NCBI GenBank assembly: GCA_018266475.1
Contig: JAFEAI010000171.1
Location: forward strand, 1 to 50,059
Origin: Bacteroidota bacterium
GTDB taxonomy: Bacteria > Bacteroidota > Bacteroidia > Flavobacteriales_F > PHOS-HE28
Length of the DNA: 50,059 nt
Reading direction: 5' to 3'
In this document: piece after piece, positions 33,038-41,263 of the stretch
Layout: each line of letters starts with the position of its first letter
How positions within the stretch are numbered: position 1 is the first letter of the stretch
Notes under the pieces: generated by a model
Database searches by the model: none
What the model saw: only the letters and a program-made list of their open reading frames with translations
Told to the model about the DNA's origin: nothing
Position numbers and translations under genes: made by a program

Positions 33038-33601
33038 ATGGCCAGCACCAGCGACGTAAGCATCGGTTCCTACATCCGCTTCAACAACGACATCTGCCAG
33101 ATCGTGGAGTGGCAGCACCGCACCCCCGGCAACCTGCGCGCCTTCTACCAGGGAAAGATGCGCAACCTGCGCAATGGCAAGCTCAACGAGCACCGCTGGC
33201 GCAGCGGCGAGCCCATGGACGTGCTCCGCGTGGAGGTGAGCGATTACCAGTACCTCTTCCGCGAAGGCGACCACTTCGTGTGCATGGACCCCAACAGCTA
33301 CGAGCAGTTCCACGTGCCCGTGGAGCTCTTCGGCGATGCCGCCGGCCTGCTCAAGGAGGAAATGATGGTGCAGGTGGGCTTCGAGAGCGGCACCCCCATC
33401 CTGGCCCGCCCCCCGAAGATCGTGGAAATGAAGGTGACCTACACGGAAAACGTGGTGAAGGGCGATACCAGCAACAAGGTGATGAAGGCCGCCACCCTGG
33501 AGAACGGCCACGAGATCCAGGTGCCCTCCTTCGTGGAGATCGGCACCGTGGTGCGCATCGACACCGAGACCGGCGCCTACCTGGACCGCGTGAAGAAGTA
33601 G
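33038..33601 (+). CDS. efp: Elongation factor P
   Basis: This 187-residue translation factor rescues ribosomes stalled at polyproline. The three-domain layout is intact, from the KOW-like N-terminus (SIGSYIRFNNDICQIVEWQHR) to the C-terminal OB domain ending VPSFVEIGTVVRIDTETGAYLDRVKK. The loop that enters the ribosome reads HRTPGNLRAFYQ: the tip residue is N32, where E. coli has the modified K34 in KPGKGQ. The variant loop is, to my recollection, shared by many Bacteroidota. No EpmA/EpmB-type or EarP-type modification gene is seen nearby. Confidence 0.95.
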   Translation: MASTSDVSIGSYIRFNNDICQIVEWQHRTPGNLRAFYQGKMRNLRNGKLNEHRWRSGEPMDVLRVEVSDYQYLFREGDHFVCMDPNSYEQFHVPVELFGDAAGLLKEEMMVQVGFESGTPILARPPKIVEMKVTYTENVVKGDTSNKVMKAATLENGHEIQVPSFVEIGTVVRIDTETGAYLDRVKK

Positions 33602-33627
33602 GCAGCCGCCTGCGGACCTGCGACGGC

Positions 33628-33635
33628 TACATTTG
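33628..33635 (+). promoter_or_regulatory. -7 box of the LpxD-like gene after efp
   Basis: TACATTTG, a perfect TAnnTTTG box, lies 36 bp before the ATG, so the gene can be read apart from efp. Confidence 0.55.
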
Positions 33636-33671
33636 CCGCACCGGCGACCCTTGCGGCGCGCCGCAGCCCGC

Positions 33672-34598
33672 ATGGAACTGAAGGAACCCCTTGACGCCGC
33701 CGCCGTGGCGGAGCTCATTCATGCCCGGGTGCTGGGCAATGCCCGCCGCATGGTCACGGGCATCAACGAGATCAACCGGGTGCGCGAAGGCGACCTGGTG
33801 TTCGTGGACCACCCCAAGTACTACAACAAGGCCCTCCACAGCGCGGCCACCACCATCCTCATCGACCACGGCGGGGTGGAGGTGCCCGAAGGCAAGGCCG
33901 TGCTGGTGTGCACGGATCCCTGCCACGCCTACAACACCCTGGTCCGCCATTTCATGACGCCCGCCGCATGGACCGGCGAACTGCCCAACATCGGCGCGGA
34001 CACCGTGGTGCATTCCAGCGTGGTGGTGGGCACCAACGTGGTCATCGGCAACGGCTGCACCATTATGCCCGGCGTGGTGATCTACCCCAACACCACCATC
34101 GGCGACCGCGTGACCATCCACGCGAACGCGGTGATCGGCGCCGACGCCTTCTACTACAAAAAGCGCGCGGGCGGCTATGAGAAAATGATCACCGCCGGCA
34201 GCGTGGTGATCGGGGACGATGTGGAGATCGGGGCGCAAACCACCATTGACCGCGGCGTGAGCGCCGACACGCGCATCGGCGCGGGCACCAAGATCGACAA
34301 CCATGTGCAGGTGGGGCATGACACCATCATCGGGCGCAACTGTCTGATCGCCTCGCAGGCGGGCATCTCCGGCGCATGCATCATCGGCGACAACGTCACC
34401 CTCTGGGGACAGGTGGGCGTGCCCAGCAAGATCACCATTGGCGAGGGGGCCACCGTGCTGGGCCAAAGCGGCGTGCTCAGCAACCTGGAAGGAGGGAAAA
34501 CCTACTTCGGGTCGCCCGCCGGCGAGTGGAAGCAGAAGATGCGCGAAACAGCCAGCCTCGCGCGCCTGCCCGAGCTGGTGAAAGCGTGGAAGGGCTGA
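33672..34598 (+). CDS. LpxD-like hexapeptide acyltransferase (second copy)
   Basis: This 308-residue left-handed beta-helix protein has the LpxD order: an N-terminal domain with REGDLVFVDHPKYYNKAL and then hexapeptide repeats with GDDVEIGAQTTIDRGVSADTR. A histidine in the catalytic position (H216 in VQVGHDTIIG) is kept. The surrounding motif differs from the usual AHN. It is shorter than the LpxD encoded at 18696-19709 and may acylate a different UDP-amino sugar or be a divergent LpxD. Position after efp is, from memory, common in Bacteroidota. The ATG at 33672 has its own -7 box. Confidence 0.85.
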   Translation: MELKEPLDAAAVAELIHARVLGNARRMVTGINEINRVREGDLVFVDHPKYYNKALHSAATTILIDHGGVEVPEGKAVLVCTDPCHAYNTLVRHFMTPAAWTGELPNIGADTVVHSSVVVGTNVVIGNGCTIMPGVVIYPNTTIGDRVTIHANAVIGADAFYYKKRAGGYEKMITAGSVVIGDDVEIGAQTTIDRGVSADTRIGAGTKIDNHVQVGHDTIIGRNCLIASQAGISGACIIGDNVTLWGQVGVPSKITIGEGATVLGQSGVLSNLEGGKTYFGSPAGEWKQKMRETASLARLPELVKAWKG

Positions 34599-34600
34599 GG

Positions 34601-35827
34601 ATGACGCACCTCAAGCGGCTGAACGACCGCCTCAACCTGAAGGAATTCCAGCTGCGCGCGCTGCTGGACATCACCAAGGCCATCAACAACAACGAGCCCC
34701 GGGAGCAATTGCTCAAGCTCTATGCCGCCATCATCCATGACGACCTCGGCATCCAGCGCCTGAAGTACTTCGAGAACGATGGCGGCTGGACCTGCCCGCT
34801 GACCATGGGCGACGAAAGCGGCGCCCTGGCCGCCGAGGTGGCGGGCTACATGCAAAGGCACCGCGAGATCGCCTTCATCGGCGCGGAGGACGCCCAGGGC
34901 CTGGGACGCTACGACATTGCCATTCCGGTGTTCCACCGCGACAAGCCGCTGGCCCTGCTGCTGATCGGCGATATCGACGATGAGGAGCGGCGGATGAGCC
35001 CCACCGTGAAGCACCTCAACTTCTTCCAGACCATCACCAACCTGATCGCGGTGGCCATGGAGAACAAGCGGCTGGCATACCGGGCGTTGGCCCAGGAGCG
35101 GAACCGCCGCGAACTGGAGCTGGCCGCCGAAATGCAGCAGATGCTGGTGCCCAAGGACCTGCCCGACGATGCGCACATGCAGGCCGCCGCCTGGTACCAG
35201 CCCCACCAGCAGGTGGGCGGCGATTACTACGATGTGATCAACACCGGTCCCGATGAACGGGTGCTCTGCGTGGCCGACGTCAGCGGAAAGGGGATCGCGG
35301 CGGCACTGCTCATGTCCAACTTCCAGGCCACCCTGCGGGCGCTGCTGCAGCGCGATGGGGTGCCCTTGGAGGACCTGGTGCGCGAGCTGAACGCCAATGT
35401 GATGGAAAGGGCGCGGGGCGAGCGCTTCATCACCTTCTTCATCGGGCGCGCCCGCATGCGGGAAGGGACCATGGAATATGTGAACGCCGGCCACAACCCG
35501 CCTTTGCTGGCCATTCCGGGGGAAGGCCTGCAGGAACTGCGTGACGGCGCCATTGCCTTGGGCATGCTGCCCGACCTGCCGTTCGTGCAAATGGGCCGTG
35601 CAGCGATCAAGGGCGGCGTGCTGCTCTGCTACACCGATGGCCTGGTGGAACAGGAGGATGCGCAGGGCGAGCCCTTCGGTGAGCAGGCCGTGGAGAAGGT
35701 GCTTGCCGATCTTTCCAATGCCACGCCGGCCCAGATCAACGAGGTGCTGATGGCCGCCTTTGAGGGCCACCGCGGCAGCCAGCCCTACCTGGACGATATC
35801 GCGCTGCTCACCTGCCGCTTCCGCTGA
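34601..35827 (+). CDS. PP2C/SpoIIE-type serine phosphatase with N-terminal GAF-like domain
   Basis: In this 408-residue protein residues 1-160 look like a GAF-type sensor domain (LRALLDITKAINNN ... YDIAIPVFHRDKPLALLLIGD). A helical linker (ALAQERNRRELELAAEMQQMLVP) leads to the phosphatase domain with VGGDYYDVI, CVADVSGKGIAAALLMS, YVNAGHNPPLL, CYTDGLVEQ and the final DDIALL. Such RsbU/SpoIIE-like phosphatases control anti-anti-sigma switches. It starts 2 bp after the LpxD-like gene and is probably co-transcribed. Its last 43 bp overlap the opposite-strand ligase gene. Confidence 0.92.
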   Translation: MTHLKRLNDRLNLKEFQLRALLDITKAINNNEPREQLLKLYAAIIHDDLGIQRLKYFENDGGWTCPLTMGDESGALAAEVAGYMQRHREIAFIGAEDAQGLGRYDIAIPVFHRDKPLALLLIGDIDDEERRMSPTVKHLNFFQTITNLIAVAMENKRLAYRALAQERNRRELELAAEMQQMLVPKDLPDDAHMQAAAWYQPHQQVGGDYYDVINTGPDERVLCVADVSGKGIAAALLMSNFQATLRALLQRDGVPLEDLVRELNANVMERARGERFITFFIGRARMREGTMEYVNAGHNPPLLAIPGEGLQELRDGAIALGMLPDLPFVQMGRAAIKGGVLLCYTDGLVEQEDAQGEPFGEQAVEKVLADLSNATPAQINEVLMAAFEGHRGSQPYLDDIALLTCRFR

Positions 35828-37251
35828 GCGGGAAGTTCCCGGTATTTCAGGTCCAGCACGGTGATCATGGCCGCAAAGCCCCAGAAGGGCACGCTCGCCT
35901 TGTCCAGGTCAAGGTAGTTGTTCATCGCCCCGTGTACGAAGTAGGTGACCAGCCCCAGGAAGGCCGCGCCCACCATGCGGCGGTCCACCCCGTTGGGCAG
36001 CTTGGACCACAGCCGCACCGCCGTCCAGGTGATGGTGCCCACCACGGCCAGCACCAGCAGGAGGCCGGGCAGCCCCTGCTCGGCCAACGGCCCGAGGTAT
36101 TCGCTGTGCGCGTTGCCCACCAGGCCGAAGTTGGTGCTGATGATGGTGCGGTCACGCGAGGCCTGGAACGGCGCGTACTGGAACATGTACGTGCCCGGGC
36201 CCCAGCCGGTGACCGGTTTTTGCGCGAACATGCGCAGGGCCGAGTTCCAGCGGTTGATGCGCTCCAGGTTGCTGGCATCCGAGCGGATGTTGCCCATGGA
36301 GGTCACGTGCTTGGCCAGGTCGTCGTTGCTTTCCGTTTTGTTGCGGCCCATGGCGATGGCCACCTGGTCCAGGTTGGCCAGCAGCACGGTGCCGCCCACC
36401 AGCGCCACCGCGCCCACCGCCCAAGCGGGGATCCGCAGCCGCATCAATGCGAACACGCCGATGGCGGCCACTACGCCCAGCCAGGCGGCGCGCGTGTAGG
36501 AGAACACCAGCCCGGCCAACAGCAGCAGCAGGATGGCCGCGGCCATGGCCTTGCGCGTGCGCGAATACCCCGGCATGAAGATGGCCGCCGCCGCGAAGGG
36601 CACGCAGAAGGCGAGGATGGCGCCATAGCTGGTGTGGTCCTTGAAGAAGGGTGACATCACCCAGTGGGCGGGCTCCTCGGCAAAACCGTACTGCGCGTGC
36701 AGCACCAGGGTGTAGCCCACCACCAGGGCCATGCCCGCCAGGAAGCACCAGAAGAAGCGGTGCATGTTGCGCGGGTCGCGGAACAGCCGCGTGGCCATGA
36801 AGTACATGGTACACGTGAACCACAGGCGGGCCGTGAGGTATTTGAAGGAAACAAGGGGCATGCTGCTGGGCAGCACGCACACGGCCATCCAGCCAAGTTG
36901 CAGCAGGATGGCCACGGTGATGGGATGCCGCCACACCCCGGGATCCACCACGCCGCCCTCCAGCACCAGCTTCAGCAGGAACAGGCCCATGAGCGCCACC
37001 ATCAGCGGCTCCGTGGGCAACGCCACCCCGATGCCGCCCAGGTCCAGCTGTTCCATGTTCACCGACAGGGGCGTGGCGAACACGATGAACAGCAGCAGCT
37101 TGTCCGTGGCGGCCACCAGCGCCCAGCCCGCCAGCAGGGCCAGGGGCAGCAGGTTCAGCCAGTAGAGGTCGTGCGCGATGAAGAGGGCGTTGAGCAGCAC
37201 GAACACCACGCATGCGGCGGGAATCCAGTAGCTCTTCAGGAGGCGCTCCAT
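35785..37251 (-). CDS. O-antigen ligase/polymerase family membrane protein (Wzy_C)
   Basis: This 488-residue protein has about eleven hydrophobic segments and one large periplasmic loop (roughly 290-385) holding the family sequence AQKPVTGWGPGTYMFQYAPFQ and VGNAHSEYLGPLAEQG. Members either join O-antigen to lipid A core (WaaL) or polymerise repeat units (Wzy); the gene order after two Wzz-like genes fits both. The C-terminal residues RKRQVSSAISSR are encoded antisense to the end of the phosphatase gene. It begins 7 bp after the second Wzz-like gene. Confidence 0.85.
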   Translation of the reverse strand: MERLLKSYWIPAACVVFVLLNALFIAHDLYWLNLLPLALLAGWALVAATDKLLLFIVFATPLSVNMEQLDLGGIGVALPTEPLMVALMGLFLLKLVLEGGVVDPGVWRHPITVAILLQLGWMAVCVLPSSMPLVSFKYLTARLWFTCTMYFMATRLFRDPRNMHRFFWCFLAGMALVVGYTLVLHAQYGFAEEPAHWVMSPFFKDHTSYGAILAFCVPFAAAAIFMPGYSRTRKAMAAAILLLLLAGLVFSYTRAAWLGVVAAIGVFALMRLRIPAWAVGAVALVGGTVLLANLDQVAIAMGRNKTESNDDLAKHVTSMGNIRSDASNLERINRWNSALRMFAQKPVTGWGPGTYMFQYAPFQASRDRTIISTNFGLVGNAHSEYLGPLAEQGLPGLLLVLAVVGTITWTAVRLWSKLPNGVDRRMVGAAFLGLVTYFVHGAMNNYLDLDKASVPFWGFAAMITVLDLKYRELPAQRKRQVSSAISSR

Positions 37252-37258
37252 GGCCCGT

Positions 37259-38212
37259 TCACCGTTGGTTGCCCCCGCCGGGTGGGGCGCTGCGCAGGAA
37301 CAGCAGCACGTAGCAAAGCAGCAGGGCGGCCACCACCGAGGCCAGCACGATCAGCCAGCGCACGGGGTATACCTTCTTGTCCGGCAGGTCCGGGCGTACC
37401 ACCACGTTGGTGTAGGTAAGCACCTTGGCGGTGTCCAGGGCCAGTTGCCGCTCCTGGCCTTGCAGCTTGGCATAGTCCTTCACCAGTGCCTTGTTCAGCA
37501 GGGAGAGGCGCAGGAATTCGCCGCCATGGTCCTCCAGGGCCTTCAGCCCGGCGGTGATCTCCTGCGGCTGCCTGCCGCCGGAGGCCAGTGCGCGCACGTA
37601 GCCTTTGGAGAACTCCTTGGTCTGGGCCCCATAGTCCAGCAGGCCCTGGGTCCGGCGGAGCAGGTCCAGCCGCCCCTCGATGGTGTCCATGCGCTGCTTG
37701 GCGTTCCGCAGGCCCAGCTGCACCACGCCCAGCAGCTCCGCCGAAGTGTGGCGCTGCAGGCGGCGCGCGAGCAGGTCCGTTTGCGCAAGCACCTCCAGCA
37801 CCATGGCGCGCGCCAGTGCGGGGTCCTCGTCGGTCACTTCCAGCTCCACGCTTTCATAGCGCGTTTTTTGGATGGATACGCGCTCGTTGTACAGGTTGTA
37901 CAGGGCCGCGCGCCCTCCGCGCCAGGCCGTGTCCACCGTGTAGTGCGCGGCCAGGCCGAAGCGGGTGATCAGGCTGTCGCGGATGCTGTTGCTTTCCAGC
38001 AGCTGCATCAGCTGGTCGCTCTGTGTTTCGATGGAGTAGCTGTTCAGGTTCACCGGGTACACCACGGCGCGCGACCGGTAGCGCGGCTTGATGAACCCGG
38101 GGCCGCTGAGCACGGTGGATATCACCGCCGCCAGCACGGCCACTACGGCAAAGAGCCGCCAGTGGCGCAGCACCAAGGCGGCCATGGACCGGAAGTGCTG
38201 GGGCTCATGCAT
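37259..38212 (-). CDS. Wzz-like chain-length determinant, protein 1
   Basis: This 317-residue inner-membrane protein has the two-helix Wzz layout: a first membrane segment near 20-38 and a last one near 285-305. A long helical periplasmic region between them contains LGVVQLGLRNAKQRMDTIEGRLDLLRRTQGLLD, of which the helical character is obvious. There is no cytoplasmic kinase domain. It would control polysaccharide chain length or help export. It overlaps the preceding Wzz-like gene by 8 bp, so the two are translationally coupled and may act as a pair. Confidence 0.85.
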   Translation of the reverse strand: MHEPQHFRSMAALVLRHWRLFAVVAVLAAVISTVLSGPGFIKPRYRSRAVVYPVNLNSYSIETQSDQLMQLLESNSIRDSLITRFGLAAHYTVDTAWRGGRAALYNLYNERVSIQKTRYESVELEVTDEDPALARAMVLEVLAQTDLLARRLQRHTSAELLGVVQLGLRNAKQRMDTIEGRLDLLRRTQGLLDYGAQTKEFSKGYVRALASGGRQPQEITAGLKALEDHGGEFLRLSLLNKALVKDYAKLQGQERQLALDTAKVLTYTNVVVRPDLPDKKVYPVRWLIVLASVVAALLLCYVLLFLRSAPPGGGNQR

Positions 38213-39224
38213 GCCTCCCCTGGATCTTGCGTACGTTCTCCTGCACTACGATCAGCACCAGCGCCAGCACCAGCGCGCTGATGGTGCTGATGGCCACCAC
38301 CAACCAGCGCACGGGCCAGCTCTTGCGGTCGGCCGCGAAGGCCGTGTCCACGGTGAACTTGTGCGGCAGGTCGCTGTCCAGGTCGGCCTTGGCCTGCTCC
38401 AGCTTCATGTTCAGCACGCTCAGCCGCTTCACTTCGTTGAACTGGCGGTCCTGCAATTGCACGTACGCGCCGCCGTACTTGGCCAGGATGGCGAAGCGGC
38501 GCTCGAACTCGTCGATGGCGCGCTTGTCGCCCTTCACAATGGCGGCGCCGAGGTATTCGTTGTAGCGTTCGGCCTGCGTGTGGTAGTCCTGCACGCCCAG
38601 GCCGCGCAGCACCTCCATGCTGTCGCCGATCAGGCGGATCTCCTTGGTGAGGTCGTCCACGCTTTCCTTCACGATGCGGTATCCCTTCAGGGCGCGCTCG
38701 TGGGCCATGTCGTTCCATACGCTGTCCACCTGCGCGCTCATGAAATTGGCCATGTCCGCCGCGCGCTGCGGGTCCTTGTCCATCACTTCCACGCGCACGC
38801 TGCCGAACTTGGTGTACTCGAACTTCACGTGGTCGTTGTAGGCATCGCGCAGCTCGGAGTTCCGGTGCTTGCCGGCGGGGTCTATCTTGTACACCTCAAG
38901 CAGGCTGAAGCGTGCCGCGGTGCGGTCCCGCACCTGGTCGGAATGCAGGATCTGCAGCAGTTGCTCGGCATCTTCCTCGTCACCCAAGGCCAGGATGTCG
39001 TCCCTGCCCGTGGATTGTTCGTTGAGCAGGGCCTTGGACACGCTGTTGGTGATGGCGGGGAAGAGGATCACCTCGCTGCGGTACAGCGGGGTGATGGCGA
39101 AGGCCGCCACTACACCGCCCACCAGGCCCAGCAGGCCCATGCCGATGAGGAAGCGGCGGCGCGCCCACAGGAAAAGAACAAGATCGAACGACCGGTCGCC
39201 TGGGGCGGATCCCTCTTGGGCCAT
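38205..39224 (-). CDS. Wzz-like chain-length determinant, protein 2
   Basis: This 339-residue protein has the same architecture as its neighbour: an N-terminal membrane segment (RRRFLIGMGLLGLVGGVVAAF), a periplasmic region with the typical PLYRSEVILFPA and RVEVMDKDPQRAADMANFM, coiled helices and a C-terminal membrane segment (WPVRWLVVAISTISALVLALVLIVV in part). It is the first gene of the wzz-wzz-ligase operon, led by a TACTTTAG box 27 bp upstream. The two Wzz proteins share WPVRW/YPVRW before the last helix, which suggests an old duplication. Confidence 0.87.
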   Translation of the reverse strand: MAQEGSAPGDRSFDLVLFLWARRRFLIGMGLLGLVGGVVAAFAITPLYRSEVILFPAITNSVSKALLNEQSTGRDDILALGDEEDAEQLLQILHSDQVRDRTAARFSLLEVYKIDPAGKHRNSELRDAYNDHVKFEYTKFGSVRVEVMDKDPQRAADMANFMSAQVDSVWNDMAHERALKGYRIVKESVDDLTKEIRLIGDSMEVLRGLGVQDYHTQAERYNEYLGAAIVKGDKRAIDEFERRFAILAKYGGAYVQLQDRQFNEVKRLSVLNMKLEQAKADLDSDLPHKFTVDTAFAADRKSWPVRWLVVAISTISALVLALVLIVVQENVRKIQGRHA

Positions 39225-39251
39225 GCGGGGGTGAAGGTTTGAAAAGGTCGG

Positions 39252-39259
39252 CTAAAGTA
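39252..39259 (-). promoter_or_regulatory. -7 box of the wzz-wzz-ligase operon
   Basis: On the minus strand it reads TACTTTAG, 27 bp before the ATG of the first Wzz-like gene, in the short gap after the flippase gene. Confidence 0.45.
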
Positions 39260-39266
39260 GGCCGGT

Positions 39267-40715
39267 TCAGGCTTCGCGGCGCAGTGCGCGCAGCTGGGCC
39301 AGGCCGCGCAAGGGCAACAGCCCGGTGGCAGGGGCCGCCAGGCAGGCCGCAAGTGCCATGGCAAGCAAGGCGCGCGGGAAGGGCAACCCGGCGGTCTTCA
39401 GCCACCAGGCCACGCCCAGCAGCAGCAGGGTGTAGGCCAAGGCGCCAAGGGTGTTGCGCAGCCCCGGGCGCAGCCGGTGGCGCCTGGCCGCTATCGCCCC
39501 CTGGGCCAAGGCCATCAGCCCCTGCGTGGCCAAGCTGGCACAGGCGGCGCCCAGCACCTGCCAATGGGGGATCAGCACCAGGTTCAGGCCGATGTTGAGC
39601 ACCATGCCCCCTGCCGCCATCCGGTTGAGCATGCGCAGGTCGCCGCTGGCGGTGAGCAGCGTGCCGAAGATGTAGGTGACGCACACCGCGGTGAAGCACC
39701 AGATGAGCACCGCGAAGGCCGGGGCGCTCTGTTCCGTGTGCTCGTGGTAGCGCAGGGCCATCACCTCATGGGCCCATGCACTGCCGGTGATGGATACGGC
39801 GATGCAGCCCGCCAGCACCAGGCGCAGGGCCAGGCCCGTGAGGGGACCCACGTCCTCCCCGTGCTTCAGCATGCGGCTGTACATGGGCAGCAGCAGCCCG
39901 GCCAGCAAAAAGCCCAGCATGTTGAAGGCCTCGAAGAAGCGGAAGCCTTGGGCGTAGATGCCTGCCTGCAGCGCGCCGTCGGGCAGTATGCGTTCCAGCA
40001 TGATGGAATCCGTGCGGTAGTAGAAGCTCATCAGCAGCACCAGCAGCGCGTACGGAAAGCTCTGCCGCAGGATGCTGAAGGTGAATGCGGGGTTCCACCG
40101 CGGCCGAAGGCCGCCCGCATGGCGCGCCACCAGCAGCAGCGCCGTAACCGCCGTAAGGCCGTAGGCCGCCGTTTGCGCCCAGGCGAACCATTCAATGGGG
40201 AAGGGGCCGCCGTGCTTCCGCCCCCACAGCAGCCAGGCACAGATGCCGATCAGCAGCACGCGGTCCAGCACCGAGAGCAGGCTGTCCTGCGCGAAGCGCT
40301 GCGATCCCGCCACATTGCTGCGCAGGTACAGTACCGTGGCCACCAGCACCTGGTTGAACGCCAGGATCCCCAGCAGCTTCAGCTGGCCGCCGCGGTAGCC
40401 CAGCAGCCACGCCGCAGCAAAGATGGCCATGCCGTAAAGCACCGCCAGCAGTGCCCGCGCCGTGATGATCCCGCTCACGTGCTTGTGCATCAGGTGGGCG
40501 TGCCGTGCAATGTGCCGCGTGTTCCAGTTGGTCACCCCCAGGTCCAGCAAGATGTTCAGCAGGAAGGTGAGGCTCAGCAGCGCCGCATAGCCGCCATACG
40601 CCGCCGTGCCCGCCCGCACCTGCACCTCCGCGTCGATGCCGAAGATGTAGAACGGCTTCACCAGCAGGTTCAGTACCAGCACCAGCACCAGGTTGGCCAG
40701 GAATTTGCGTTGCAT
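39267..40715 (-). CDS. Wzx-like polysaccharide flippase (MATE/MVF superfamily)
   Basis: This 482-residue protein has about twelve to fourteen hydrophobic segments and the Wzx-type N-terminus with LLSLTFLLNILLDLGVTNWNTRHIAR and later SFYYRTDSIMLERIL. It should flip lipid-linked repeat units across the inner membrane. The gene lies upstream of the wzz operon on the same strand with a gap of 42 bp. Its start codon is only about a dozen bases from the degenerate arm of the GACT minisatellite, so the promoter must lie in or beyond that array. Confidence 0.85.
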   Translation of the reverse strand: MQRKFLANLVLVLVLNLLVKPFYIFGIDAEVQVRAGTAAYGGYAALLSLTFLLNILLDLGVTNWNTRHIARHAHLMHKHVSGIITARALLAVLYGMAIFAAAWLLGYRGGQLKLLGILAFNQVLVATVLYLRSNVAGSQRFAQDSLLSVLDRVLLIGICAWLLWGRKHGGPFPIEWFAWAQTAAYGLTAVTALLLVARHAGGLRPRWNPAFTFSILRQSFPYALLVLLMSFYYRTDSIMLERILPDGALQAGIYAQGFRFFEAFNMLGFLLAGLLLPMYSRMLKHGEDVGPLTGLALRLVLAGCIAVSITGSAWAHEVMALRYHEHTEQSAPAFAVLIWCFTAVCVTYIFGTLLTASGDLRMLNRMAAGGMVLNIGLNLVLIPHWQVLGAACASLATQGLMALAQGAIAARRHRLRPGLRNTLGALAYTLLLLGVAWWLKTAGLPFPRALLAMALAACLAAPATGLLPLRGLAQLRALRREA

Positions 40716-40726
40716 GGGCGGCGAAA

Positions 40727-40812
40727 GGTCGGGAGAGTTTGGGAGTGTTGAGTTCTGAAGTCTTGAGTCCTGGAGTCTGGAGTCTTGAGTCGTGAGTCTT
40801 GAGTCGTGAGTT
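40727..40812 (-). repeat. Degenerate GACT array, inverted arm
   Basis: Read on the minus strand this arm consists of 7-8-base words such as GACTCAA, GACTCAC and GACTCCA, decaying towards the flippase gene (AACTC, CACTC). It meets the clean plus-strand array head to head at GAGTTCGACTC. It is AT-richer than the clean arm. Confidence 0.75.
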
Positions 40813-40813
40813 C

Positions 40814-41138
40814 GACTCCCGGACTGCCGACTGCCGACTGCCGACTCTCGGACTGCCGACTCCCGGACTGCCGACTCCCGGACTCCCGACTGCCGACTCC
40901 CGGACTGCCGACTCCCGGACTCCCGGACTCCCGGACTCCCGACTCCCGACTCCCGACTGCCGACTGCCGACTGCCGACTCTCGGACTCCCGACTCCCGGA
41001 CTCCCGACTCTCGGACTCCCGACTCCCGGACTGCCGACTCCCGACTCCCGGACTCCCGACTGCCGACTGCCGACTCTCGGACTGCCGACTGCCGACTCCC
41101 GGACTGCCGACTCCCGGACTGCCGACTCCCGGACTCCC
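40814..41138 (+). repeat. GACT minisatellite of 44 units in four word types
   Basis: The 325 bp parse exactly, with no leftover base, into four words: GACTGCC (17 times), GACTCCC (10), GACTCCCG (13) and GACTCTCG (4). Words of 7 and 8 bases are mixed without a strict higher-order period. No stop codon occurs in any frame on either strand, which is why long false reading frames cross it. It fills the divergent gap between the flippase and the restriction-modification gene. Confidence 0.95.
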
Positions 41139-41263
41139 GACTTTTTATCCCACAACGCATCTCCCCCAACCTCCCAGCGGTGGAAAAAGAGTGCCCCGTT
41201 CCGCCATTCGCTGCTGTTTTCATAAGTAAGTTGCCCCTCCATTTTTCCGCCCGCAACCCAGCC

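Noticed and set aside
40814-41138. CRISPR-like array
   Set aside because: Units are 7-8 bases with no spacers, and no cas genes are present.
40799-41263. In-frame extension of the restriction-modification ORF through the GACT array, and matching long frames on the minus strand
   Set aside because: The array has no stop codons in any frame, so open frames there carry no information. The protein family begins at the ATG at 41264.
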